Shown here: positions 22,001 through 31,605 of the stretch, piece after piece
Layout of the letters: each line of letters starts with the position of its first letter
Position numbering within the stretch: position 1 is the stretch's first letter
Assembly (NCBI GenBank): GCA_963978905.1
Contig: OZ022256.1
Span: 23,983,886-24,047,885, forward strand
Length of the DNA stretch: 64,000 bases
DNA from: Trichostrongylus colubriformis
Taxonomy: Eukaryota > Nematoda > Chromadorea > Rhabditida > Trichostrongylidae
Direction of reading: 5' to 3'
Made by a program: the position numbers and the translations under genes
Notes under the pieces: generated by a model
Databases searched by the model: none
Told to the model about the DNA's origin: nothing
Seen by the model: only the letters and a program-made list of their open reading frames with translations

Positions 22001-23491
22001 ATAAGTTGGTTATCATCAGCTATAAGTATAAAGGATAAGCTTTTTTATCGTTATTCAATCCCTACTGTGGAATGTGCCGCGCTTTCAAGTTCCATTCAGA
22101 ATAATGGTAGCAGGTCAATGCGATTTGCACTGTACTATGTGGGAGTCAGCCGATGTACAAGTCAGCGCTCTTAGCCTTCCACACGGGTCTGGTACCAATC
22201 CACCTACGCCGGTTATGGAAGACTTGGTTGGCCTGGGCGGGCGTTGATACCGAATTTCACCTTCGCACAATGAGAGTGGGAGTGCGCGCCATTTGTCACA
22301 CTACCACCTCCCTTTCATCATCTATACCTTTCCGTAAATGCTCATTGTCAATAATCTGCTTCAAATATAATAACACTGCAGAAAAAGTCCGACAGCACTT
22401 CGCCGGCGGAGCTGTGATCACGGACGACGCCAGCGCCATTCCAACAAGGTTCGCTGTAGACTTCTAAGCCATGAACAATGAGACTGTATATTTCTTTTTC
22501 TAGGTATTTGAACGATTTTGACTTCATACCAGACGGTAGTCTCGTCATCTCTGAATCCAGTACCAAGTTCGACGATCGTGATTTTATCTACGATCTCTTG
22601 GAGCATAGAGCAAATGGAAGGTAAGTAAATTGCTCGATAGGAAAGAACTTTTATCATCACTGTCAGTCATAACCTCACAAAGTGGATCCTATCCTTGTTA
22701 GGCATTTCGCTTTCAAAAATTGTAGGCGCAATTCAGCGCATGTCTAGCTCACTCAACCGAACATAAGCCTTTGAAACTTCCACCACACAACATGAACTCC
22801 ATGATCTTTCAGGTTGCTGGTCTATAATCCAGAAACAGAGGAACTCTCAGTACTGCTAGATCACTTATATTTCCCGAATGGGGTACAAGTGATTCGTGGC
22901 AAGGTGCTTATAGCAGAAATGGGGAAAGCTAGGATTCTCAAGTAAGTCGGCGATACATTTCTACACATATGCGCAAACAATCAAACTCAGGTTTTCCCCT
23001 TCTTCTGGGAATCCAAGCGTCTTCACTGACAGTCTTCCTGGATATCCCGATAACATCCGGCAAGCGAGTGATGGCAATTTGTGGGTGCCAATCGCTGCTA
23101 CCAGATCAGAAAGTGACAACTGGTTAGCGGCTAGACCATCACTGCGCTCTCTAATGACAAAGGTGCGTTAACCATCCATTAATGGCTTTCCAGCTCTCAC
23201 GAGGAGACGTTTTGTAGCTGCTCTCTCCTCAAGCGGTTCATGTGGTTGCGGAATGGATGACGAACAAGTATGGTCTGGTTCTGAAGGTAATCAACAAGAA
23301 AATGACTCTTTCTTCCACAGTCCAGCAGAAATTATGGGTTACAGGTGGATTCCCACACAGGCAAAGTGGTGGACTCCTTCCAAGATCGAACCGGACGTGT
23401 TTCGGATGTGTCGACGGCGATCGAAGACGGCAATGGAAATCTGCTTCTAGGCAGCGATGCCAACTTTTACCTAGCTAGGCTCAAACTCTGA
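19093..23491 (+). CDS. APMAP-like strictosidine-synthase-family protein
   Basis: Exons: 19093-19128, 19290-19411, 19548-19728, 21333-21427, 21606-21679, 22382-22448, 22504-22620, 22813-22941, 22991-23162, 23218-23286, 23345-23491. All phases agree and give 402 aa plus TGA (human APMAP is about 416). A short cytosolic tail is followed by a signal anchor (about residues 21-44), then SSPIDP, also found in APMAP, and a six-bladed beta-propeller: LLLEDQIYGPESIA, PKCGRPLGMR, LYVLDAYLGLFS, PDGSLVISESSTKF, LYFPNGVQV, GYPDNIRQ. It is a type II membrane protein. The animal protein has been reported to have arylesterase activity, but the substrate here is unknown. ATG 19093 was chosen because a GTATGT donor follows in the right phase; an upstream ATG at 18862 is in frame. 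The donor AG/GTTGGT after the second exon is weak. The 1.6-kb third intron holds a SINE and two MITEs. Confidence 0.93.
19869..20130 (+). mobile_element. tRNA-derived SINE, copy 2
   Basis: The head has TGGTCTAGTGA (A box) and GAGGGTCAAACCCC (B box). The body has GGATAAAAGCGCTGACTTG and CTATGATTCTGAATGGAAT. It lies in the third intron of the APMAP-like gene, in the sense orientation. Confidence 0.65.
20509..20731. mobile_element. palindromic MITE, GGGTG family B
   Basis: The 223-bp element starts GGGTGTAGGTTGGGACACAC and ends with an inverted counterpart (GTGTGTCCCACCGTCACCC). It is flanked by a perfect 10-bp direct repeat, TGGTGTTGGG, at 20499-20508 and 20732-20741. Long inner arms contain CAGCCTGTGGCCTTTG and its inverse. 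The 10-bp duplication suggests Mutator-type transposition. It lies in the third intron of the APMAP-like gene. Confidence 0.8.
20828..21182. mobile_element. AAAGGCA-family element in the APMAP-like intron
   Basis: Left end TTAAGGGCTGTAATAGGGGT and right end GACAGCCTTTAA match the family pattern. The interior carries the inverse of the CCCGAGAAAT block (CTCGGGTTTTTGGTCG). It ends about 150 bases before the 21333 exon. Confidence 0.5.
22065..22318 (-). mobile_element. tRNA-derived SINE, copy 3
   Basis: This is on the opposite strand to the gene, in the intron before the 22382 exon. It shares CAAGTCAGCGCT, GGTACCAATCCACCTACGCC and the CCATTCAGAAT tail with the copy at 14423. The A and B boxes are degraded. 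Confidence 0.55.
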
Positions 23492-23810
23492 ACCACCCCT
23501 CATTTCCCATTTAAGATCTCTGCTGCACAGATGGTAAATTCTCATATAATCTCTTCAAACCTATTCGGACCTCAATCATATATTTACCACTCTTTTCGTT
23601 CGTGGGTCGCCTTCCTTGAAAGTTCATCGGCTCAGTGCAAGCTTGTAAATATTGATAAACCAATATCGCACATTATGAGAACATCATGAGTTGAATTGTG
23701 AACTATTGTTCTAAACGTGCGTTTATAGAAACGATGTCCAGTTAATGGTAAAGCTCATCGTTGGAATATCTCCGGTCTATGCCTTTCATACATCATACTG
23801 CAGTAAACAT
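23492..23810 (+). other. 3' flank of the APMAP-like gene
   Basis: The 3' untranslated region is expected here. No canonical AATAAA was seen before the palindromic element at 23811; AATATTGATAAAC near 23650 is the nearest A-rich candidate. Confidence 0.35.
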
Positions 23811-24040
23811 GGGTGTATATCGTTAGGACAGAAACGTCGCGTGGCCGTGTTCGGCACACGACGGGATGGTGCGAGCTATGCGTGCCGTAGTGGATGGGTC
23901 TTGAAGCGATGACAGTGATCTACGCCTCATTCTATGCGTAATCGCTTCAGGACTCAACTAATACGACGCGCATAGCTCGCACCATCTCATCGCGTGCCGA
24001 ACACGGCCACGCGACGTTTCTGTCCTAACGATATACACCC
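23811..24040. mobile_element. Mutator-type palindromic MITE, copy 2
   Basis: GGGTGTATATCGTTAGGACA at 23811 mirrors the end at 24040, and the arms stay nearly perfect for about 85 bp around a central hairpin. The 10-bp direct repeat CAGTAAACAT lies immediately outside both ends (23801-23810 and 24041-24050). The high arm identity suggests a young insertion. The core TGATCTACGCCTCATTCTATGC matches the centre of 5336-5541. Confidence 0.88.
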
Positions 24041-24050
24041 CAGTAAACAT

Positions 24051-25105
24051 GTTGAGCCCTACTTCAAAGAATATTTACCGTCCCTTGACTATCGCAGATT
24101 TAATACGATAATAACTCGATGAGGTTCTTCATACTCTGCGGCACTACAGGTAGCGCCTGTTGCGACGCGCTCTATTTATGACATAGGACCCAACCGCTTC
24201 TTTGATGATGATGGATTATGGGATAGCCGGACTTCATGTTGCATGCTCGCATATTTTGTCTAGCCGTCTATGTTCTCTCGTATCTGCCAAGCCTACTCAG
24301 AGAGGGAGCTTTGTGGAGTTCCGCGCTTATTCGTTTGTTGTCAGACCCACGGCCGGAAGAATGTTTCGAAAAAGGGCTAGTTGTCTAACGATGTTATGCA
24401 ATTTGACAACTCTTTTTTACTTCTCATCTTTTTTTTCTTGCATATCTTCTTTGACAGCACTTACGAGCAGGGTCAAGCGTGGCGGCGAGGAAAATTTTAA
24501 GAAAACGATCTCCTCTCCAGATGTAGGCCTCCACCCTCTCCCTTCTTCAGGTTGCGCTATTTATGTACTTTCTACTCATCAATGCAATTCATGAAGGAAA
24601 GTAAGAGCCTGCGTCAAAGAAAAAAAAAACTGCGCCCAAACCGATGGCAAAGAAAGAAAATTCAACGCTTATATTCTCAACGAACGCGTCGTCAACCATG
24701 GGTCCATGTGCTCGTCCTCTGATGATCGAGTAAAAGGATTAAAAGTCATGCGACAGAGATAAAGGCTGAAAAAAAGAAAGATAGAAAGACAGAAACAAAA
24801 ACTAAGCCATGAAATGCACTCCACTGCGGTTGCCGATCACAATGCAACGCGGTTCGGAGACAGCTGGCTTTTTTCGGCAACATGCTTCCCGCCGCTGGGT
24901 CAGACACCAGACAGGTCAGAGTACGCGACGCTGTCAAAGCTCCTTCCCTAAAAAGAGGCAAACCCGGGAGACCTCAGACGACGCAGGACACGCCCCCAAA
25001 TACAAGCAAGCGTGTTGCCGGGACGGGCCAATCTCCTAATCAATGCAACGCCGACGCGGCCACCGCGATGGAGCGCGGTATCGTCCCAGTGGTAACTTAC
25101 AAGAG
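24051..25105. other. no supported gene; weak inverted similarity
   Basis: A 130-codon frame at 24202-24594 (+) and a 71-codon frame at 24961-24746 (-) share a pattern (G-[SA]-F/L...RM-F/L-x-K-[RK]-ASCL), so 24300-24400 is a degraded inverted relative of 24860-24960. No gene family was recognised. Confidence 0.35.
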
Positions 25106-26193
25106 AAGGTATTTTACTTCCCATGGAACTTTGAAATGAGACCCGGGGGGATCGTTAGAGCTTCGAACGCTGATTATAACTGTGAAAATCAAAATTGCCA
25201 AATGGCATCCTAAAGCGAGTTGCGAGGGGTCAAATTTTGCCTGTGACTTGCCTGTGACATCTCAATGGCGAGGCGCTTCGTCATCAGCATGACTAGCGCA
25301 GAGCCAGTAGTGGCCTACGTGGCTCGTGGTAGTGACCGGGTTCTGCAGGCGCGAAGTCGTGGGTTTGCTTCGCGCCGGTGCGGTTTTTTTTTTCGCAGTT
25401 TGTGTTTCATTGTCAGTAAGTGCTTTTCTTTCACTTCTAAACGTTTCCTTGTATGATATTCGCGCGTAGGGGGTCGAATTACCTCTCTGTGCAGATTTCC
25501 AGCCGGATCCAGTTTTTGGCCCAACTTCGGAAAATTAGGGGTGGCCAGGGGTTAAGTAGGAGTTTTTGAATTTCCTTCCACGAAAATCCTGCAAGCTGAA
25601 CAAGATAACCTAAACATACCTATCACACTTGCCCCTCACACTATACGCACGTAACAAGCGCCAAATAAGGGTATTTGCTGGGCAAGGGTTAACGACTACT
25701 CCTTTGTTAAATGGGTTGTCAGCCAATAGCCCACCAATTTTTCCGAGATCTGGTCAAATCCTTGAATTGGCTGAACTTGACCCATGAGGTAATTTGATCC
25801 CCTGAACACGGAAAATCACACTGGTTTCGCGCAAGAACGTCTGGCTCGCGTGCCATGGGCTTCCAAACCTACCATATGATAGTACTGTTTTTTCAAAAAA
25901 AAAACCTCCATAACTTCATTCAGGTAATCGTTTGACAAATACTGAATACAGATTGAGATCAACATTTAAAAGCGCGTACAGTGGTATGTGTCTCATTACA
26001 AATGGCCATTTCGACAAACCGTCTGATGGCAAAGTGCCTCGCCAATGAGGTGTCCCAGGCAAACTTCGATCCCTCGTAACTCGCTTCAGGATGCCATTTA
26101 GCAATTTTGGTTTTCACAGTTATAATCAGCGTTCGAAGCTCTATCGAATCTTCTGGGTCTCATTTCAAAGTTCCATGGGAAGTAAAATACCTT
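25106..26193. mobile_element. foldback element, about 1.1 kb
   Basis: Imperfect inverted arms: 25106-25290 against 26021-26193. Both start AAGGTATTTTACTTCCCATG read inward, and both contain ACAGTTATAATCAGCGTTCG or its inverse. The unique centre has no recognised gene. The exact ends and any target duplication are unclear. Confidence 0.6.
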
Positions 26194-26726
26194 CCCCTGT
26201 TGGAGGGAAATTTGAAATGGAGCTCTGAATACTCGCAATACTTGTAAGCTAAAACTCCATCTTTCGGAGTACTGTGAATTGTTTTCTTGATAACCTTCTT
26301 AGACCAAAGTATTGGCGGCTTGGTTTCCCTAATGTTTGCGTAGTTGTATGCAGGGAAATCCAGTCGAGGAAAATTCTGAAAAATTTCTAGTGTTTCACTT
26401 CAAAGTGTTGTACTTCAAATTCAACCTTGTGAGTGTAAATTTGCGTTGCGCGGTCTTCAAGCCTGCCACTTTCTAACGGCTACTTGAACTATACCATATC
26501 TGGAAACAAAGAAGTAATTTAAGGAGAAAGCCAGTCGAGGAAAACTTTTCATCAAAGTGGCGAGATGCTCCCACGAATCTTTTGAAAAAATGACTCACTG
26601 TGTCCAAAATGCCTTCAGTACAGATCCTCCCAGAGGTCAACGGGAGGGTGGCTAATTTGGCCGGCCTCGCTGCGCCATGCGTGGGAATTTCATCCACAGT
26701 ATTAGTGATACAAACTCTAACCAGGT

Positions 26727-26969
26727 GGGTGTAGCTTGGGACACACGGACTTTGACATGGGCCTGTGACCCTGTGACAGGCTGTGTCCTTTGCTATGTGA
26801 CATAAATTACTCAGACAGTTTGTTCTAGTGAATCCTATCCTCCTTGCACGACTGTTCCATTGTATTGATGGATGATGATAATTTAGGGATGTGAATGGTG
26901 ATTTATGGGACGTGCACAGTCATCGCGTGATCTGGTGGCCCTACTGACCGTGTGTCCACGCCGTCACCC
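26727..26969. mobile_element. palindromic MITE, GGGTG family B, copy 2
   Basis: Left end GGGTGTAGCTTGGGACACAC and right end GTGTGTCCACGCCGTCACCC match the copy at 20509-20731, as do the AGACAGTTTGTTC and CCTCCTTGCA blocks. Flanking 10-mers agree at 7 of 10 positions, so the insertion looks older. Confidence 0.65.
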
Positions 26970-27444
26970 CTTATCCGGTCCGTGTAGTGGCGGGCTAGTA
27001 CCAGTTTACGCTCTTGTAATCGTAGTAAGCATGAAAAAGGCCATATCAGCTAATTTTTCGTTTTCGTCACATCTTCTTAAGTATTCATCCATGGTGTAAC
27101 CCGCGAATGCTGGACCCCGCTCCCATGACTACGGTGAATTGTGGAGGCTCCCTTGATCGTGTTTTCGGTGCCAGCGGACCAACGAAAGGGCAATTGGCGT
27201 TGGTCGGCTTCGTTGTGAGTCGCGCAATGCATGGATCGGTTGAAGGGTACACTATTACCGCGATCGTCTTGGAATTGTGAACAACAGAACAGTGAACAAG
27301 GTGTCTAGTATCCATTTCGCACCACAACATATGTTATGCGCATTTGATTGCAGAAACTCTGAAAGGATCACGGGAGCAGCGTACCATACGATGCAGCGCT
27401 GAGGAAACTTAAGTCGGAACGGGAAGCAGAAGAAAAAGTCAAGC

Positions 27445-27500
27445 GACCGATCAAGGATGGGCCAACAGCATTTGCGGCTGTTGGCCATCCTTGATCGGTC
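27445..27500. repeat. long hairpin 1 in the THAP-like relic
   Basis: GACCGATCAAGGATGG at the left is mirrored at 27485-27500. The arms are about 24 bp with a single bulged G and a 7-base loop. Confidence 0.9.
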
Positions 27501-27570
27501 AATCTTAAGCCCATCCTTTTCCAATAGGGCCGCGAGCGCGGCCCTATTGGAAAAGGATGGCCTTAAGATT
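27501..27570. repeat. long hairpin 2 in the THAP-like relic
   Basis: Arms of 34 bases around a 2-base centre, beginning AATCTTAAGC, with one mismatch. The core CCATCCTTTTCCAATAGGGC is exactly mirrored. It directly abuts hairpin 1. Confidence 0.9.
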
Positions 27571-28016
27571 TGTGCTGTTAAAGTATGCGAGCAGCATTTT
27601 GAGAGCGGTGGTCGTATTGTCGCCCCTTGGCCACCGGTATCAGAAAAAAATGTCGGCGTATGGAAAAAATGGTAGAATTTTGGATCATGTTGGAGGACTC
27701 CATGGATAGCCGAGCGGAGCCGGGGCAGTTCTTCCGTGCATCGGGAACGAGAATTGAAAAGGGTAGAATTTTGTGCGAAGTCGGCACGCCAGAGGCAGCG
27801 CTACCATACTATGGATCAGATTGTGCTGTGTCACGTGCAAAGATTTTGTACGAAACTATTAGGAAAAAGATGGCATCGATAGTTTCGTTGCCAGAGCTTA
27901 AAAGAGTAGAATTCCAGCCGATGAGGGCACCGGCTCGAGAAGGGGGCGGCATGTGGGGTCATAGGGAGATGGCCTCCAAGCGCCGTCGTGATCTAGCGGG
28001 AAACAGCACCATATAA

Positions 28017-29220
28017 GGACGGCAGGTGAGTAGAGAAACGTATTGCTTCTGGATACGTCCGTCCCCGCTGATCATAAGGGGTAGGAGCTTCCCCCCCCCC
28101 CCCTCCCCTATTCTCCTCATCCTATGCTACTTCATTGTATCAGTTCGTGTATAGTATTGTCTTTATACGCATAGATTCATTGTCGTTGAGTTCTTGCGAG
28201 TATAATAAACTGTTAGTTAATTTTGTGTTGCTTACGTTCGAGATCCGGGTCGATACCGGTCGAATACTTTCACATCAGAACCTACGACTGTTTGGTACAG
28301 TTGCAGTTCATTCGAGAAGGTCAAAGACTATGTGGCGGTTGTGACCACATCGTGACGACGTGCCCATCCATTAGATGTGACGCGTGGACGGGGGAGATGG
28401 AGTGTGTTCTCTTATGTCAAGATTTCGCCGACAACGAGCGGCGTGCGACGCAGTGTGTGCGAGCTATGCGCGTCGGTCGCGGTAGTTGGGCCTCACAACG
28501 ATTACACGCTAATGCTAGGAGCGCGATACGCAGTTGACTTGCAATCGCTTCGCTGCCCAACAATTAGCGACTTTAGCTCGTCCGCATTGCATCGCTTGCG
28601 ACATGCGGCGGTGCGAACTCCTGACATAAGGGTACACATCCGGGGATATGAGATGCTAGTGCCATTCAGGTATCTGTGAGGTCTCATCCTCTATCAGGAC
28701 GGCTTCATGGTCAAGGAGGCCGTTAAAGGTCCTCCGGCCGCTATTGATTTCAATAGGGCCGTGTTTATGCACACAATTGCCGGGGGCGGACCATGAACAT
28801 GGCAGTGATTGCAGACTTGGTGAGTCACGTTCCGAAGGACGATATTCGTCTTCGAGATCTGTCGGGTGTATAACAATTAACTCTCCTTCTTGTATTAGAT
28901 ACAATTATCGAAAGCTCCCTAGGGCAGGACATTGCTGTAGTCGTCAGGGAGACGCTTGAGGATCGTGTCGAGGTTGACCGGCGTCTGCAGGACTCCCTCC
29001 GTTAGGGCGGAGTCAGACACGTAACGGAGGATGCCAGATGTATATGAATTGAATTTCTGTATATCAACTGGTACGCCGTAAAAAAGGGAAACTTGTCGCT
29101 AGGACTTCCAAATTACACCGTTTTAGGTCTCAAAACTATTATTTTTCCCGTATTAACTTCCTGCAATAATACTTTGTCCGACTCGGATAGTATTGGGTGG
29201 TAGAGCTTGAAATCATGAGA
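28017..29220. other. no supported gene
   Basis: It contains a run of C at about 28090-28103 and overlapping open frames around 28223-28690 (+). A cysteine-rich piece (CGGCDHIVTTCP) does not fit a zinc-knuckle spacing well enough to call. It may be decayed transposon coding sequence. Confidence 0.3.
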
Positions 29221-29405
29221 TGCAAAGAAATGATCATTTTGTAACGAACATTCAAAGTTAGAAGCTATAATCGGTGGAAAACCCGGATTAAAATGCGATG
29301 CGAATACACACCACAGAGCCACGCTTTTTAGCGTGGCTCTGTGGTGTGTATTCGCATCACATTCGCATCAACACGCTGACTTTCCGAGTTGTCCGCTGAA
29401 GAGAT
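29221..29405. repeat. dispersed repeat with a perfect 28-bp snap-back
   Basis: This is the same dispersed repeat as 13711-13870, but GATGCGAATACACACCACAG and on (28 bases from 29297) is followed after 6 bases by its exact inverse (29331-29358). The partner copy has only the right-hand arm sequence, so the left arm is an added inverted duplication. Confidence 0.85.
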
Positions 29406-29586
29406 GTCCTTTGTTGTCCCGTAGAGTGTATTTAGTTCATTGGTGATGATGTGAAATACGTGAAAAAACACACAGCAACAAACAAGTGAAACAATTAAGT
29501 GAAGAATAAGCGAAAGCGTAAGAATAAGGTGTGTGCATCGCAGCCACCATTTTCCCACACCGTAAACCCAAATTGCCCTCCTCCGA

Positions 29587-29996
29587 GTGACACCGGTACG
29601 GGTAAATCTGGCAAATCGGGGGATTACGAAAGTAGAGGTGATAGCAGTATAACAGTAGCGAAAGAACGACATAAAACGGCGAAAAAAATCGAGAAATAGG
29701 AACTCGAAAATACCCCTCCTTTCTCTCGTCCTCTGTGTCTCTAGCCGGAGTGGACTGATGAAAGACCAGAGTCTGAACCAGCCGGCCGCAATTGTTGTCC
29801 CGCCCCTCCGCGGCAACTCCTCTGGCCGCATAACCGCATATAACGACATGCCGAGCTGCAGGGTCGTCACAAGACCCCAAGCTGCCTTTTTTAAAGCGCT
29901 TTTCATCACAGGTGACCACTTCTGAGGTAAAAGGTTCGTTTCAGAAAACATCTACTCTCAAATCTCAGTTTTCCCTTACCCCTACTGATGCCTCTG
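29587..29996. mobile_element. AAAGGCA-family element
   Basis: Ends GACACCGGTACGGGTAAAT and ACCCCTACTGATGCCTC are inverted relatives. The interior (CGGCGAAAAAAATCGAGAAA, ACCAGCCGGCCGCAATTG) is shared with the copies at 32619-32973 and 37138-37550. The long - strand frames here (29951-29328) belong to the element and show no transposase motif. Confidence 0.7.
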
Positions 29997-30051
29997 AGTA
30001 GCTGCTTGCCAGCTCCAAAGTAGAAGTCGCGCCTCGGCTAGAACAGATACT

Positions 30052-30175
30052 TTGGCAGATGCATTTTCAGTAGGAGGAGAGAGTATGAATTCTAGCTTAA
30101 GCTTATGGAGGGAAAGGAGCTGCGACGTCGACGAAAATTTGCTTCTCCCCTCCCCTCGATTTTATTTGACCCTCG
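30052..30175. repeat. half copy of the GGGTCAAA palindromic family
   Basis: GGAGAGAGTATGAATTCTAGC, then GGAAAGGAGCTGCGACGTCG and CGATTTTATTTGACCC, follow the right half of the copies at 8506 and 47089. The left half is missing. Confidence 0.5.
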
Positions 30176-31605
30176 GAATCGTAAACCTTACAAAAGTCAT
30201 TTTTACTGAATATAGGATGAATTTAAGGAAAGCCAATGCCAAACATCATTCTCCTCAGCTCCAAACACCACTAGGTGTGCGCACAACTCACATTATGGGA
30301 TGAAATAAGTACCCTAGAGAAAAAGCCGTGACGCAGCGAGGGCAGGATATCACATTTTGGCAGATATGTGAAAGAGCCTGCAAGAAAATGCCTAGGGTAA
30401 CTATCACAGAATGTGCGAATTGGCCCTACATCTAGCGCCAACGACATGGCGTTGAAGCTCTCCATTCGAGTAGAACTGGAACATGCGCAACCGTCGTTCG
30501 ATACACCGCTAATCAGCGTTACGCCTCGCAATCATTTGGTGATTACTCAGCGACGCACTTTAATCAGCAAAGCATTCAAGTCCAAAAATAACTTCGATCA
30601 TCTTACATTTTTACTTTCTATTTATGACCGTTTCAATTTACGGTGCATAAAAGAAGAAAAACAGAATTAAAACAAGAGTGACCGTAACCACAAAGTTCGA
30701 AATAAAAGGAGGCTGTAACATATCAAATATAAACCTCTGCTTGGCGGGATATGAGTCTCATTTTGGAAAAGAAAGAAGGGAAAAATACAATAGTTAAAAT
30801 TCACATTGCAATAATTGGGCAAATAAATTACGAGTGACGGGATCATCGCGAAAATGGGGGCGAGGTGAAGAGGAGTGTTGAGACGATGAGAAGAACCCTC
30901 ATTTCCCATGACAAATGCAAGTGAGAACGGAACACCCAGGTTATGTCGAACTAGAGACGAATTAGAGGAGCGGACCGAATACCGTAAGGGCGAGTGCAAA
31001 TACAAAAAAAAGATCAGAATACAAAGATAGAGGTGCTGCGGTGTTACCCATAACCGCCACTGACAAGTAAAAGTTGAAGACATATCGCAAATAATTAAAA
31101 CGGGCGTGGTAATGTACAACGTACGAAGAAAGCGCGACGCATGCACGATGCAGCCTGTACAGCACTTGGACTGAGATCCGGCCTAGGTCAATGCTGCATC
31201 AATCGACGCATGATCACAGGAGGAATTAAGCTAAAACTGACAGAGATTCTCAGCACGGACGACGACCACCGTGATGGTAACACGACGACAATCACACTAT
31301 CAAGAAAAACACACTGACACACAAACGGAGCAGGAATAATGATAATTGAATCAATAAATATGATGCAAACACAATACATATACACTCAGTCTTGGGAAAC
31401 TAGATGATGACCACTTTGAAAGAGGCAATGATGAATCAAATTTACAAACTTCTAGCTACTCATCTACGTGCGCATAAATGACGATTGGAACGCGTGAAGA
31501 AAATTGCTAGTAACGCACCACCAACCAATCAACTAGCATACTACCAACACCCGGTTGAAAATTGATATTCGACGAGCCACATGAGACGCATCTTAGCCTG
31601 TGATC
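30176..31605. other. 3' flank of ccr-4
   Basis: This lies downstream of the ccr-4 stop codon. A 159-codon hydrophobic frame at 31146-30667 (-) is present, but it has no recognised family and AT-rich DNA gives such frames by chance. No clear polyadenylation signal was found on the - strand next to the stop. Confidence 0.35.

Larger units (their letters stand above)
27340..28016 (+). pseudogene. THAP-like zinc-finger relic
   Basis: CAFDCRNS at about 27338 and VCEQHFESGG at about 27585 resemble the first cysteines and the C-x-x-H end of a THAP DNA-binding domain (C-x2-4-C ... C-x2-H-F). Between them the frame is broken by a TGA at about 27404 and by two snap-back duplications. A 129-codon frame follows (27627-28016) without a recognised domain. 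It is either a decayed gene or a transposase-derived fragment, since THAP domains occur in P-element-type transposases. Confidence 0.4.

Noticed and set aside
28223..28690. Retrotransposon zinc-knuckle protein
   Set aside because: CGGCDHIVTTCP does not match the C-x2-C-x4-H-x4-C spacing, and no protease or reverse transcriptase motif lies nearby.
29328..29951. 207-codon open frame (-) as a gene
   Set aside because: It coincides with a dispersed AAAGGCA-family element and the adjacent hairpin; related copies do not conserve a protein.
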